A stretch of 64,000 nt of DNA from Candidatus Methylomirabilis lanthanidiphila (GCA_902196205.1 CABIKM010000026.1:1-64000), one strand, 5' to 3'; shown: positions 35,330 to 48,208, counted from the stretch's first letter. Notes: generated by a model not told the origin, from the sequence alone. Numbers and translations: made by a program.

Positions 35330-35752
35330 TCATGCGGCGGCTTCGACTTCGATGAGTTCGCCGGATGAAGAAGGCTCCGGGATAGGTTGTCCGTCTGCCT
35401 TCAAGCCCTCCAGGTGAAATTCGATTGCCTCCCGAATCAAGGCCAACACCTCGCCCTTCGATTCACCGGCGGCAACACAACCCGGCAGATCCGGAACATA
35501 AGCTCCGAATGACGTAGGGCCTTTTTCAACGACGACGAGATAGCGCATGGCGACTCCGTACTTCCTAGGCCTCGCCTGTTTTAACGCGTGATGCAGCGTG
35601 CCGGGAGGAATGTCCACGCTCGGCTTTCCGGAGACCGTTACAGTCCCAGGCTTAGTCGGGTGATGAAATTGCCGGTGGCTGCCTTTCATTCGAACTCGAA
35701 ACCACCCGTCAGCCTCGATCAGGGCGATGAGCTCTTTGACTTTCACAGCCAC
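35330..35752 (-). CDS. HicA-HicB fusion in one reading frame
   Basis: A 140-residue frame that encodes both partners. Residues 1-60 are a full HicA: KVKELIALIEADGWFRVRMK, GSHRQFHHPTKPGTVTVSGK and IPPGTLHHALKQA, with the catalytic H of GSHRQ. Residues 69-140 are a HicB: MRYLVVVEKGPTSFGAYVPDLPGC and AIEFHLEGLKADGQPIPEPSS. The linker is RPRKYGVA. In typical loci HicA stops just after LKQAGLK and HicB starts separately. The internal ATG at 35548 keeps a GGAG ribosome-binding site, so a free HicB may also be made. Confidence 0.85.
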   Translation of the reverse strand: MAVKVKELIALIEADGWFRVRMKGSHRQFHHPTKPGTVTVSGKPSVDIPPGTLHHALKQARPRKYGVAMRYLVVVEKGPTSFGAYVPDLPGCVAAGESKGEVLALIREAIEFHLEGLKADGQPIPEPSSSGELIEVEAAA

Positions 35753-35899
35753 AAGTTACAACGCCCCGATAACGGGCCGCTTGATTTCGAGACAATATCT
35801 TACCATACCGCTTGAGATCGCGAACGGCGCGCCAGAATGGGAGGTGTGGTTCCGCCGCGACTATCGGCGATATCGCTATGGCCATCGAGTCGGGTTTCG

Positions 35900-35930
35900 C
35901 TCCTCAACCCAGCCCACCGGGCTATGCCGC
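35900..35930. repeat. Right-end fragment of the same repeat (copy D)
   Basis: GGGTTTCGCTCCTCAACCCA followed by GCCCACCG matches the right end of copy C (CCTCAACCCAGGCTACCG). Only the terminal part remains, just outside the HEPN-like gene end. Confidence 0.45.
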
Positions 35931-36722
35931 TCAGTACTCCGCTACATGAATTTCCGTACCGTCGTTTAGCCGTACTATCTTCCCCAGATACACGAAAGAC
36001 GCTGCAGCCTTGAGGGCTGCCTCAAAACCGCCATGAGGTATGATGCGCATACTCGTCCTCGACGAGTTAAGCAGTTCTTCCCGGTTTTCAAGGAGTTTCC
36101 TGCGTGACTGGTATTCATCGAAGTTGATCTGATAGATTTCAGGTTGTCGTTGTTTCAGTAACTCCAAGTTCTGCTCACAAAGATTCAACCCCGTATCTAA
36201 CCTCGCTATCGCCGCATAGTTGCAGTGAAAGAAAAAGTGGCCACCGCCACAACTAATGACTTGAATTCCCCGCATCAATACTGACGCTTCGGGGGTACCG
36301 AATACGTTTGTCAGTGACGTATCTAGCTGCAGGATGAAATCGTCGTAGGGAATGATTACGTCCGGAGCCATCGAAACTGGCCGCCCTTTTGAGTTTGCTC
36401 TCTTGATTGTTCGGCTCGTTTGACTCGGATATCTTCTGTCAAAGTTGTCCTCGATAAATTCTAGAAAATCCGAACTCACGTGTACGTCTTGGAGATAACC
36501 CGCATTCCGAAGTACACTGAACGCTCGGGAAAAGTCATGCCCAAAACTGTGCTTTAGCGCGATGGTTCTATCGGAACTGATGAGGTGTTTGAAGTGGGCC
36601 TCTATCGCATAGCCAAGCATGAGAACGCCCATTTGCGCTTGATTGGTAAAGAGCAGCGTACGCCCGGCCCAGTAATAGTCAAATCTGAGGTTGGTCCATT
36701 GGGTGAGATTGTCTGTGTTCAT
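35931..36722 (-). CDS. Uncharacterised protein with a HEPN-like N-terminus
   Basis: A 263-residue protein of unknown function. It starts TDNLTQWTNLRFDYYWAGRT and has VLMLGYAIEAHFKHLISSD (about 33-51), a helix pair similar to HEPN domains (A/GYxxExxxKxL). Middle and C-terminal parts are mixed, with VIIPYDDFILQLDTSL and FFFHCNYAAIARLDTG. The expected HEPN R-x4-6-H motif is not obvious. The frame runs from 36737 but the ATG at 36722 is the likelier start. It is AT-richer than the neighbours, in a toxin-antitoxin-rich island, and may be of foreign origin. I do not recognise the family. Confidence 0.6.
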   Translation of the reverse strand: MNTDNLTQWTNLRFDYYWAGRTLLFTNQAQMGVLMLGYAIEAHFKHLISSDRTIALKHSFGHDFSRAFSVLRNAGYLQDVHVSSDFLEFIEDNFDRRYPSQTSRTIKRANSKGRPVSMAPDVIIPYDDFILQLDTSLTNVFGTPEASVLMRGIQVISCGGGHFFFHCNYAAIARLDTGLNLCEQNLELLKQRQPEIYQINFDEYQSRRKLLENREELLNSSRTSMRIIPHGGFEAALKAAASFVYLGKIVRLNDGTEIHVAEY

Positions 36723-36902
36723 GGCTCTGCGGTACACCCCAATTTTTGCAGTCTATCTGGCATAGCTTAGGACACCTTATACGGTTGAAGCGATTGTAAT
36801 ATCCCGCTGTTCGACTAAGCTGTCAAGCGCCGTCTCGCCTGGGTAAGCTATCGGCTACGCGGCCTCTCTCCCGTTCGGTTCGTCGGAAGGTGCCGATGGC
36901 CT

Positions 36903-40204
<3,302 letters not shown>

Positions 40205-40208
<4 letters not shown>

Positions 40209-41404
40209 CCCCCCGTCTCCACATGGCTGCCGTCGGAGACCCGTTCCACCCCTTCCACGATGACGCGCTCGCCCGCGCTGAGACCGGCCAGGATCTCAAC
40301 CTGATCCTCGTACACCTTGCCCGTTTTCACCAGCCGGAGACGAGCGATGTTGTCCTGATCGAGGACGTAGACGCCTTCAAGCTGCCCCCGCTCGACGACC
40401 GCCTTGCGGGGGGTCGCCAGCGCCTGTTGCCGGCCGACGGCAAACCGGGCCTGTCCGTAGAAGCCGGATCGAAGGCCCCGCGGGTGAGACAGGTCGATCT
40501 TCACGGTGAAGGTCCGGCTTTGAGGATCAGCCGCCGGGACAATTTCGACGATGAGGCCGGACAGCGTCCGGCCGATGGCATCGATCTCCACCTCCGCCTG
40601 CTGCCCAGTCCGAATCTTCCTGATCTCCGACTCCTGGACGGTGGCTTCCAGGCGATACCGCTCCTCTTCTACCGTAACGAGGGGCGCGCCGGGGGCGGCG
40701 AGGTTGCCGACCTCAACGCGCTTGGCGACGATGATTCCGTCGAAGGGAGCCCGGATCGTCGTGTAGCCGAAGACCGCCTGAGCGTGGTGCAGTGCCTCCT
40801 GAGCCTGGTCGATCCGCGCCAGCGCCTGACTCTTCCTGGCGGACAGGGAGACCCGCACCTCCCGAACCCGTTGCAGCTCGGCCGATGCGGCCTTAGACTT
40901 GGCGGCAACTTCGTCGAACTCTTGAGGCGCGACGGAGCGCCGTTCCAGCAGAGTCTTGTATCTGGTCAACGTGGCCAGCGCCAGCTCTTCCTGGGCCTTT
41001 GCGGCATCAATGGCGTTCTCTTGCGCCTGAATGACCGCCCCGACCTCTTCGAGCGCGTCCTTCGCCTCTCGAAGTCCGGCTTCGGCCCGCCCACGCTGGG
41101 CCTTCACATCCCGGTCGTCAAGTTCCACCACGACCTGGCCGGCCTTGACCCGGTCACCCTCTCTTACATGGACGGCAACGACAGAGGCCGTAATCTTCGC
41201 CGAGAGTACGCTTTGCTTCCTCGACTGTACCGTCCCTGACGCCCCGATCACCTCCGGGAATGGCTGAAGCCCGATCGTCTCGACCTTTACTCCGGTGACG
41301 ATAGCCCCCTTTTCGTCGGTCTTCGGCGCCTCCTCCTTCTGGGAGCAGCCGGCAATAAGAAGCAAGCTTGCGATAATGGCATGGGACCGTCTTAAACCTC
41401 GCAC
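40205..41404 (-). CDS. RND periplasmic adaptor (HlyD/MFP family lipoprotein)
   Basis: A 399-residue membrane-fusion protein. A GTG at 41404 with GAGGGGG upstream gives a lipoprotein signal ending LLIAGCS, so the longer frame from 41491 is not used. Then comes a barrel-sandwich domain ([19 protein letters not shown]), a long alpha-helical hairpin (about 110-190), and the C-terminal half with [20 protein letters not shown] and a beta-barrel. It links the RND pump to the TolC protein and overlaps the pump gene by 4 bp. Confidence 0.9.
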
Positions 41405-41423
41405 GTTGAACCCCCTCGACCTT

Positions 41424-42785
41424 TCAGAACGACTCTTTACCGATGGTCCCCACCGCCAGTTCCAGGGCTGCGAGACCCACGTTATGATCATACAGGGCCT
41501 GGGCGAGGTTGCCCCTTGACTGGGTCAGGGCGGCCTCACTGGCGACGAGATCGACGATTGTGGTCAGGCCCGCCTCATACCGATCCTTCACGATGCGCAA
41601 CGCCTCTTCGGCCTGGCCTACCGCCCGTTGCGCCACCTCGATCCGCGCTTCGGCGGTCTTGAGCGCCAGAAACGCCTCCTTGGTCTCGAGCCGGATCCGG
41701 CTGGCCATCCTGGTCCGAACGGCCTGGATCTCTGAAAAGCGGGCCTGGGCTTCCGCGACCTTGGCGCGGTCCTCCAGGCCGTTGAACAGATTCCACTGAA
41801 AGGCGACCCCGACAAACCAACTGTCCCGGCCATCGGCGGCGAACTTCAGATGGTTCAGCTCATAGCTTGCCGTGGCGCCTAAGGTCGGAAGGAATTCGGC
41901 CTGAGCCAACCCGACCCCCCGGCTGAGCGCTCCCTCCTCAAAGCCGAGCCGCCGATAGTCAGGACGCCGCTCCAGCGCAAGCCGTTCCAGCTCGGCCAGC
42001 TCCTGAGGACGAGCTGTCCACTGGGTCAGTCGATCCGTGACGTCGAACGGCTGGTCTAACGGGAAACCCATCACGTCGTTCAAACCCGCTTTGGCAAGGG
42101 TGAGCCTGTTCCGGGCCGTGATGGCCTGTTCCTGCAGCCTGGCCAGACGCACATCAGCCGACAGCAGATCGGACTCGACCACCAGTCCTGTCTCGAACCG
42201 GATACTGGCCAGGTCGCGGTTGGCCTCCGCCGCCTGGATCGCGGCCGTTGCCACCTCCAGATCGGTCTGGGCCAGTAGGACGCCGTCGTACGCCCTGGCC
42301 ACGTGGAAGACCACCTCCTGCCTGGTTCGGTCGAGGCCCTGCGCGCTCGCGTCCCGGTTCAGCTTCGCCTGTTCGAATCCGATCGAGGCCTTGCCTCCGG
42401 TATAGAGCGGCTGGGACAACGCGAGGATTGTTCGGAAGTTGGTCATGGCGCTCGGATCGTTCAGGCGCCCTATCTGGAAGTCGTCCTGGGTAAATCGGCC
42501 CTGGCTGAGTTTCGAGCTGAAGACAAATGCCGGATCGTCGGACCGGGTGAACGATTCGCTAAGATTCAGTTTCGGGAGGAAGCCAGCCCTAGCCCGATCC
42601 ACGCCGGCTCCGGCCGCGTCCACCCGATGTCTGGCAGTCTGAAGGAGGGGGCTCTTCTCCAAGGCGATCTCGATGGCGCGGGCGCGCGTCATGCCGCGCG
42701 CCCCTTCCTGGGCATCCGCCACTCCAGGACTGAAGGCTACCACCACCACGAAGCCAAACGCCAGGAAGCTCTTTTCCGCCCTCAT
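41424..42785 (-). CDS. TolC-like outer-membrane efflux protein
   Basis: A 453-residue outer-membrane channel. Signal peptide FLAFGFVVVVAFSPGVADA (about 6-24). The two TolC repeats show as paired coiled segments, starting ALEKSPLLQTARHRVDAAGA and, in the second half, ALERRPDYRRLGFEEGALSRG; the closing RYEAGLTTIVDLVASEAALTQ is typical. GGAGGTG lies before the ATG at 42785. First gene of the pump operon. Confidence 0.92.
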   Translation of the reverse strand: MRAEKSFLAFGFVVVVAFSPGVADAQEGARGMTRARAIEIALEKSPLLQTARHRVDAAGAGVDRARAGFLPKLNLSESFTRSDDPAFVFSSKLSQGRFTQDDFQIGRLNDPSAMTNFRTILALSQPLYTGGKASIGFEQAKLNRDASAQGLDRTRQEVVFHVARAYDGVLLAQTDLEVATAAIQAAEANRDLASIRFETGLVVESDLLSADVRLARLQEQAITARNRLTLAKAGLNDVMGFPLDQPFDVTDRLTQWTARPQELAELERLALERRPDYRRLGFEEGALSRGVGLAQAEFLPTLGATASYELNHLKFAADGRDSWFVGVAFQWNLFNGLEDRAKVAEAQARFSEIQAVRTRMASRIRLETKEAFLALKTAEARIEVAQRAVGQAEEALRIVKDRYEAGLTTIVDLVASEAALTQSRGNLAQALYDHNVGLAALELAVGTIGKESF

Positions 42786-42991
42786 CCTTCACCTCCGTAG
42801 CAGTGTCACAGCTCACCGAGTCTCATGACAGAATGCGCGCCCATCCTGTGCTAACGCAGAAGTCCCCGAAGATGTCCGCGTAGCGTTCATATTGATCCCG
42901 GAAGAGGGAAAAAGGATTTAGGCAGGGATGGCATTGAAGCGCGCTCATCTTCAGGGTCCGAGCGATGGTTTGGCAGAGCTCATACCCCCTT

Positions 42992-43672
42992 CTATATACG
43001 CCGAATTCGCATCATCTGGTTGCCACCACGCTGGAACTCGTACGGGACGTTGTCTATCGAGACCTCGAACGCTGAATTGCCACACTCGTCAGCAATTCGC
43101 TCTACAAAAGCGGAGCGTCGCCCGCCCAGCGCCAGCAATGGGAAGATGCGAACCTCATTGGCAACACGGCACATTTCTCGAACCGCCGCGCGGTGGAAGT
43201 CCTCGCCCAACTGCGTCGTATAGAGAAACAACAAATGTGATGAGAGTGCCAGATCAAATGATTCGCTGGGGAACGGAAGTATCGGGAGCGCAGCATCGAT
43301 GTATCGTCCCTCGTTCTTACCGACAGGATAGTCGCTCAAGAACTCCTTCATCGCAGCCATACGGACCAGGCCAAGCTCCTCAACGGACCGAATAGACGCC
43401 CAGACAAATTCGTCTACATTTTTTCGGACCTGCTCAAGGACTTCGTTGTAGGTAGCCGCAATCCGGTCTTCGATGTGAACGGCATCCCAGCGGTAAATGG
43501 GATCACAAGAGATCACGCGGAACCCCAAGCGCGTAGCCTCGGCATTAAAGCTTGCCGGGCCGTCCCCACAACCAATGATTCTCAGACAAAGATCATGGTT
43601 CGTGAGCGCGAACATGCGCCGGTATTCGTCAAATGACCGACCCCAAGGAACGACCTGATCTAGCGTGAACAC
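42992..43672 (-). CDS. SAM-dependent methyltransferase-fold protein
   Basis: A 226-residue class I methyltransferase-like protein. The SAM-binding motif I is LRIIGCGDGPASFNAEATRL (about 30-49) followed by the acidic end of beta-2 in VISCDPIYRW, with SFDLALSSHLLFLYTTQLG (about 138-156) as motif IV. The last part (IDNVPYEFQRGGNQMMRIRR) is beta-rich. It starts at a GTG 16 bp after the comM stop and is probably the last gene of the ffh operon. Substrate unknown. Confidence 0.75.
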   Translation of the reverse strand: MFTLDQVVPWGRSFDEYRRMFALTNHDLCLRIIGCGDGPASFNAEATRLGFRVISCDPIYRWDAVHIEDRIAATYNEVLEQVRKNVDEFVWASIRSVEELGLVRMAAMKEFLSDYPVGKNEGRYIDAALPILPFPSESFDLALSSHLLFLYTTQLGEDFHRAAVREMCRVANEVRIFPLLALGGRRSAFVERIADECGNSAFEVSIDNVPYEFQRGGNQMMRIRRI

Positions 43673-43688
43673 GTCGCCGGCCTACTTA

Positions 43689-45221
43689 CTACCATCCGGA
43701 GCGGCGGTCGAGGGTGCGGTATTGGATGGCCTCGGCCAGGTGGTCGGTGCGGATCGTGTCGTGGCCTTCGAGGTCGGCGATGGTGCGGGCGACCTTGAGG
43801 ATCCGATCGTGCGCCCGCGCGGAGAGGCCGAGACGCTCGATGGCGGCTTCCAGGAGCGCCTGTCCGTCGGCTCCGATCGCGCAGTACCGGCGAATCTGCT
43901 TGACGCCCATCTGGGCGTTACAGAAGGTCCGGGTTCGCCTGAACCGCTCCTGCTGGAGTCCCCTGGCCCCTTTCACCCGCGTCCGCACCTGCTCAGAGGA
44001 CTCCCCCTGGGAATCGGTCGTCAGTTCCCGATACCGGAGCGGCGGCACATCGAGGTGCAGGTCGATCCGGTCCAGCAGCGGGCCGGAGATCCGCGACCGG
44101 TACCGCTGGATCTGCTGGGGGGCACAGGTGCACGGCCGCTGCGGGTCGGTGAAGTAGCCGCAAGGACAGGGATTCATGGCGGCAGCCAGCATGAAGCGAG
44201 CCGGGTAGGTGACGGAGGTCGCCGCGCGCGCGATCGTGACGGCGCCGTCCTCCAGCGGCTGGCGTAATACCTCCAGCACCGACCGCTTGAACTCCGGCAG
44301 TTCGTCGAGAAAGAGAACGCCGTGGTGCGCCAGGCTCACCTCGCCGGGGCGCGGGATCGTGCCGCCGCCGATCAGCCCGGCATCCGAAATGGTGTGGTGC
44401 GGCGATCGGAAGGGTCGCGTAGCCACCAGCGCCGCACGGCAGGGCAGGAGGCCGGAGATGGAATGGATCTTCGTCACCTCAATCGCCTCCTCCAGGACCA
44501 AGTCAGGCAGGATGGTGGCGAGCCGCTTGGCGAGCATCGTCTTGCCGGACCCTGGCGGGCCGATCAGGAGGATATTGTGTCCGCCTGCCGCAGCGACCTC
44601 CAGCGCCCGCTTCGCGTGGGCCTGTCCCTTCACATCGGCCAGATCGACACCGTAGCTGGCGTGCTGCGCGAAGACCTCCTGAAGATCGATGCGCGTGGGC
44701 GGCACCTCCTGCGCGCCGTTCAGAAACTCCACCACCTGCGGCAGCGTTTCGATCCCGAAGACCTGGATCCCCTCCACGACAGCCGCCTCTGGGGCATTCT
44801 CAGCAGGGAGGATCATTCCAGTGAGATGGTTGCGCGCGGCCGCAACCGCCATCGGCAAGGCGCCGGTGATCCCTCGGACGCCGCCGTCCAGCGCCAGCTC
44901 GCCCAGGAGCAGATGGCTCTGGAGCCGGTCAGGCTTGATCAGGCCCATGGCCGCCAGGATGGCGCAGGCGATGGGGAGGTCGAAGCAGGCGCCCTCCTTC
45001 TTGATGTCGGCCGGCGCCAGGTTCACGGTGATCCGTCGAGCGGGAAAGTCGAACCCGCAGTTCTTGATGGCCGCCCTCACCCGATCGCGGCTCTCCTTGA
45101 CCGCCGCATCCGGTAACCCGACGGTGTTGAAGTTGGGTAGGCCCTGGGCGATGTCGACCTCTACATCGATCAGGTAGGCCTCGACCCCCATCACTGCGCT
45201 GGATAACACCTTGGCCAGCAT
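43689..45221 (-). CDS. comM: ComM/YifB-family AAA+ (Mg-chelatase-like) protein
   Basis: A 510-residue AAA+ protein. The N-terminal part has a Lon-like fold ([22 protein letters not shown]). The AAA+ core holds Walker [15 protein letters not shown] (about 221-234), [20 protein letters not shown] with Walker B, and [19 protein letters not shown]. The C-terminal part has a Cys-rich and helical Mg-chelatase C domain. In other bacteria ComM acts as a branch-migration helicase in natural transformation. It follows yraN by 10 bp. Confidence 0.9.
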   Translation of the reverse strand: MLAKVLSSAVMGVEAYLIDVEVDIAQGLPNFNTVGLPDAAVKESRDRVRAAIKNCGFDFPARRITVNLAPADIKKEGACFDLPIACAILAAMGLIKPDRLQSHLLLGELALDGGVRGITGALPMAVAAARNHLTGMILPAENAPEAAVVEGIQVFGIETLPQVVEFLNGAQEVPPTRIDLQEVFAQHASYGVDLADVKGQAHAKRALEVAAAGGHNILLIGPPGSGKTMLAKRLATILPDLVLEEAIEVTKIHSISGLLPCRAALVATRPFRSPHHTISDAGLIGGGTIPRPGEVSLAHHGVLFLDELPEFKRSVLEVLRQPLEDGAVTIARAATSVTYPARFMLAAAMNPCPCGYFTDPQRPCTCAPQQIQRYRSRISGPLLDRIDLHLDVPPLRYRELTTDSQGESSEQVRTRVKGARGLQQERFRRTRTFCNAQMGVKQIRRYCAIGADGQALLEAAIERLGLSARAHDRILKVARTIADLEGHDTIRTDHLAEAIQYRTLDRRSGW

Positions 45222-45231
45222 CGTACCTCCG

Positions 45232-45621
45232 CTAAAAGAGGGTAGTTCCCTCGCTGCTGAAGGCGTCTCGGATCAGGAGGATCTCTGGCTGTCCTGTCTG
45301 GCTCCCTGCAAACGTGACCGCGACAACATCGAAGCGGCAAGCCGCCCCTGAGAGCCGGTTACGCTGCAAAAACAGCTCCGCCACCTTGACGATCTGGCGC
45401 TGCTTCTGGCGCGTGACCGAGGCCTGCGGCGGACCGAACTCGCCAGAGGTGCGGGTCTTCACCTCCACAAACACCACCACGCCGTCCTCCTGCGCGATCA
45501 GGTCGATCTCGCCCAGCGGGGTAGAGTAGTTCTCGTGGAGGATGCGAAACCCTTGAGTCTTCAGATACGCCTTCGCGGCGCGCTCCCCTTCTGCCCCTAG
45601 AGCCGACCGTCCGGTTTTCAT
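45232..45621 (-). CDS. yraN: YraN/UPF0102 endonuclease-like protein
   Basis: A 129-residue protein of the UPF0102 family, a restriction-endonuclease-like fold. [20 protein letters not shown] and [20 protein letters not shown] then [13 protein letters not shown] contain the E, D, ExK triad. An ATG at 45621 has GGAGG eight bases upstream, so I do not use the longer frame from 45654. Cellular role is not defined; usually next to rnhB as here. Confidence 0.88.
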   Translation of the reverse strand: MKTGRSALGAEGERAAKAYLKTQGFRILHENYSTPLGEIDLIAQEDGVVVFVEVKTRTSGEFGPPQASVTRQKQRQIVKVAELFLQRNRLSGAACRFDVVAVTFAGSQTGQPEILLIRDAFSSEGTTLF

Positions 45622-45634
45622 CCGTAGGCCTCCG

Positions 45635-46237
45635 TTACACGTGTTCCCGGACACCCTTGAAGCTCTTCCTGTGGATAGGGCTCACACCGAATCGCGCAAT
45701 GGCCGTCAGATGTTCTGAGGTCCCGTACCCTTTGTGTTGGCTGAAGCCGTACTGCGGGAGGGCCAGGTCGTATGCCTGCATGATCCGGTCCCGGGCAACC
45801 TTCGCAACGATGGACGCCGCTGAGATGGAGAAACAGAGACGATCCCCAGAAGGGATCAGTCGGTGAGGGATGGAGCAGTGGGGGGATTGATCGCCGTCGA
45901 TCAGGATGAAGTCGGGGGGCGGGTTCAGCGCGTCGATAGCGCGCCGCATGGCAAGCATGGTCGCCTGGAGGATATTAATGGCATCGATCACCTCTTCCTG
46001 GATCACGCCGAAGCCGACGCCTATGGCTTCGGCCCTGATCGCCAGGTCGAGCTGTTCCCGCCGCCGCGCGCTCAGGGCCTTGGAGTCTTTCACCCCCTGG
46101 ATCACGCAGCTTGCGGGAAGGATCACGGCGGCGGCCACGACCGGCCCCGCCAGCGACCCGCGTCCGACCTCATCAACACCCGCAATAAGCTGATGCCCTG
46201 CGGTACGAAGGCAGGCTTCTACCTCTGCGGGCGACAG
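45635..46237 (-). CDS. rnhB: Ribonuclease HII
   Basis: Removes ribonucleotides and RNA-DNA hybrids. Catalytic aspartates and glutamate are in LIAGVDEVGRGSLAGPVVAA, GVKDSKALSA and SISAASIVAKVARDRIM; YGFSQHKGYGTSEHLTAI is also diagnostic. There is no ATG, GTG or TTG close to the domain. The only canonical start in frame is a GTG at 46348, which would overlap rplS by 97 bp. A CTG at 46237, preceded by AGAGGG with an 8-base spacer, is a better positional fit; I choose it with uncertainty. Confidence 0.85.
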   Translation of the reverse strand: MSPAEVEACLRTAGHQLIAGVDEVGRGSLAGPVVAAAVILPASCVIQGVKDSKALSARRREQLDLAIRAEAIGVGFGVIQEEVIDAINILQATMLAMRRAIDALNPPPDFILIDGDQSPHCSIPHRLIPSGDRLCFSISAASIVAKVARDRIMQAYDLALPQYGFSQHKGYGTSEHLTAIARFGVSPIHRKSFKGVREHV

Positions 46238-46251
46238 CGCGGTGACCCTCT

Positions 46252-46599
46252 TTAGGTCAGCTTGCGCTCTAAGATCCTGGCGGCCTTGCCCCGTAGCTTT
46301 CGCAGGTAGTAGAGTTTGGCTCGACGGACCCGACCACGCCTGACGCACTCGATCTTCTCAATCATGGGGGAATGAACGGGGAAGATACGCTCAACCCCGA
46401 CACCGTACGTGACCTTGCGGACTGTAAAGGTGGCGCCCACGCTGGTGCCGCGCTTGCGGATGACCACCCCTTCAAAAGCCTGGAGTCGTTCCTTGTCTCC
46501 CTCTCGCACCTTCACCTGTACCTTGATCGTATCACCGGGCGAGAAGTTCGGGATCTGCGCCTTCAGCGAGGGCGTTTCGACACTTCTGATGACATCCAT
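46252..46599 (-). CDS. rplS: 50S ribosomal protein L19
   Basis: A 115-residue ribosomal protein. [40 protein letters not shown] and [20 protein letters not shown] match L19 over its full length; the end [17 protein letters not shown] is basic. It lies between trmD and rnhB in the expected order. Confidence 0.97.
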   Translation of the reverse strand: MDVIRSVETPSLKAQIPNFSPGDTIKVQVKVREGDKERLQAFEGVVIRKRGTSVGATFTVRKVTYGVGVERIFPVHSPMIEKIECVRRGRVRRAKLYYLRKLRGKAARILERKLT

Positions 46600-46667
46600 G
46601 ATTCAGCCTCCAAGTATACAGAAGGTGCGAGGTATGTCGCACCGTGCCAACCGAGCCTCAAATCGTT

Positions 46668-47408
46668 CTAACCGGCCCCTTGCTCTTCTTCGATCTCCTT
46701 CAGGAGTTGAAGGTCCTCTTCGCTCAACGTCGCGTGCCGCAGGAGATCGGGCCGACGCGCCTTCGTACGTCGGAGGGCCTCCTTCCGACGCCAGCGCCTG
46801 ATCCGCTCATGGTCGCCGGACAGCAGCACATCGGGGACCGCTAACCCCTGAACGCTCTGTGGCCGCGTATAGTGGGGAAAGTCCAATAACGCGTCCACGA
46901 ACGAGTCGTACCGGGCGGAGTCCTCGTCGCCCAGCACGCCGGGCAGCAGTCGGATCACCGCATCCAGGAGCACGAGGGCCGGCAACTCGCCCCCCGTCAG
47001 AACATAGTCCCCGATGGAGATCTCATCGGGCGACAGGAGGTCTCTCACCCGTTCGTCGAACCCCTCGTACCGGCCGCAGACCAACAGCAGGCGCTGGTGT
47101 TCGACAAGCTCCTGGGCAATCGCCTGCTTAAACGGACGACCCTGTGGGGTCAGAAAGACCAGATGTGTCTCTGACTCCTGGCGAAGGCTCGTGACCGCCT
47201 CAATGATCGGCTCGGGCTTAAGCACCATCCCGGCGCCGCCCCCGTACGGCCGATCATCCACGACGGCATGGCGATCATGGGCATAGCTTCGAAGATCGTG
47301 AACGGTGATCTGCACGATCCCGTGCTGCTGGGCTCGCTTGAGGATGCTTTCTGACAGCGGCCCTTGAAAAAACCCCGGGAAGAGGGTGAGGATGTCATAC
47401 CGCCTCAG
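46668..47408 (-). CDS. trmD: tRNA (guanine-N1)-methyltransferase TrmD, probable CTG start
   Basis: Methylates G37 of tRNA. SPOUT-family motifs: PYGGGAGMVLKPEPI, LLLVCGRYEGFDERV, EISIGDYVLTGGELPA and LDFPHYTRPQ. The conserved N-terminus RYDILTLFPGFFQGPLSESI lies upstream of the first GTG, so the gene must begin earlier. The frame has a TGA just before TCGAAGCTG, leaving only a CTG at 47408 (246-residue product, the usual length). No ATG, GTG or TTG lies in the interval. It overlaps the rimM stop by 14 bp. Confidence 0.93.
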   Translation of the reverse strand: MRRYDILTLFPGFFQGPLSESILKRAQQHGIVQITVHDLRSYAHDRHAVVDDRPYGGGAGMVLKPEPIIEAVTSLRQESETHLVFLTPQGRPFKQAIAQELVEHQRLLLVCGRYEGFDERVRDLLSPDEISIGDYVLTGGELPALVLLDAVIRLLPGVLGDEDSARYDSFVDALLDFPHYTRPQSVQGLAVPDVLLSGDHERIRRWRRKEALRRTKARRPDLLRHATLSEEDLQLLKEIEEEQGAG

Positions 47409-47919
47409 CTTCGATCATCCCTTCCAGAAGATGGACCAGCATGATCGCCCGCGCGAGATCAATCTTTTTGACGACCTCCTTGGTCGCGGGCAGCAGCCAT
47501 TCCACACCTTCACCGTGGACCACGTAGACATCGTTGGCGCCCGTTTCCAGGATTTCAACGATTCGTCCGAGCTCTCGCCCCTCTTCAGTCACGACCAGAA
47601 GGCCGATCAGATCCGCTTGGTAATAGGTGCCCTCCGGAAGCGATGGGGCTGCCGATCTGAGAATCACCAGCTCACAGCCGACCAGCCGTTCGGCCTGTTC
47701 AATGGTCTGTACGCCCCGCAACTGCAGAATCCATGCTTGGCCTGCCTGTCGAACCCGCTCGACCGCATACTCGACAAGGTCGCCACCGGTGCCCTTGAGG
47801 GACACGGTTGACGACCCTGCTGTTATCGTGATCGAGTCAGCGTAGGGCTGTACTTTCAGTTCCCCCTTAAGCCCCCAAGCCTTGACAGCCTTGCCAAGGA
47901 CAAGGTACGGCGGCGCCAT
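47395..47919 (-). CDS. rimM: Ribosome maturation factor RimM
   Basis: A 174-residue 30S maturation factor. The N-terminal RimM barrel begins YLVLGKAVKAWGLKGELKVQ; the C-terminal PRC-barrel has YYQADLIGLLVVTEEGRELG and NDVYVVHGEGVEWLLPATKE. It sits between the KH gene (4 bp) and trmD (overlap) in the canonical order. Confidence 0.94.
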   Translation of the reverse strand: MAPPYLVLGKAVKAWGLKGELKVQPYADSITITAGSSTVSLKGTGGDLVEYAVERVRQAGQAWILQLRGVQTIEQAERLVGCELVILRSAAPSLPEGTYYQADLIGLLVVTEEGRELGRIVEILETGANDVYVVHGEGVEWLLPATKEVVKKIDLARAIMLVHLLEGMIEAEAV

Positions 47920-47923
47920 TCAC

Positions 47924-48208
47924 CTATTCCAGGATCTCCAGAACAGCCCGGTGCTTCGACCGGGCTGCAATGGCGTGCAACACGGTGCGCATCGCCTTGG
48001 CCGTCCGGCCCTGCTTACCGATCACCCGGCCGACATCGGAGGAGGCCACTCGCAGACGAAGGACCATCGCGTTATCCTCCTCTGTCGTCTCGACGGTCAC
48101 CTGCTCCGGACTGTCCACCAGCGCCCTGGCCATCCGTTCCACCAGCTCTTTGAGCGCCTGCGCTTCTTCCATGGAACTCTGATTCGGAACCGACGGACCG
48201 CCTTCCAT
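47924..48208 (-). CDS. khpA: KH-domain RNA-binding protein (KhpA type)
   Basis: A 94-residue single-KH protein with the GxxG loop in GRVIGKQGRTAKAMRTVL, placed between rpsP and rimM as in most bacteria. It extends about 12 residues at the N-terminus compared with KhpA (EGGPSVPNQSS). GGAGG sits near the ATG at 48208. An internal start at 48172 would give the normal length. Confidence 0.9.
   Translation of the reverse strand: MEGGPSVPNQSSMEEAQALKELVERMARALVDSPEQVTVETTEEDNAMVLRLRVASSDVGRVIGKQGRTAKAMRTVLHAIAARSKHRAVLEILE

Noticed and set aside
40223-41239. 338-codon plus-strand frame over the adaptor gene
   Set aside because: Antisense shadow of the HlyD-type gene; no domain and no ribosome-binding site.
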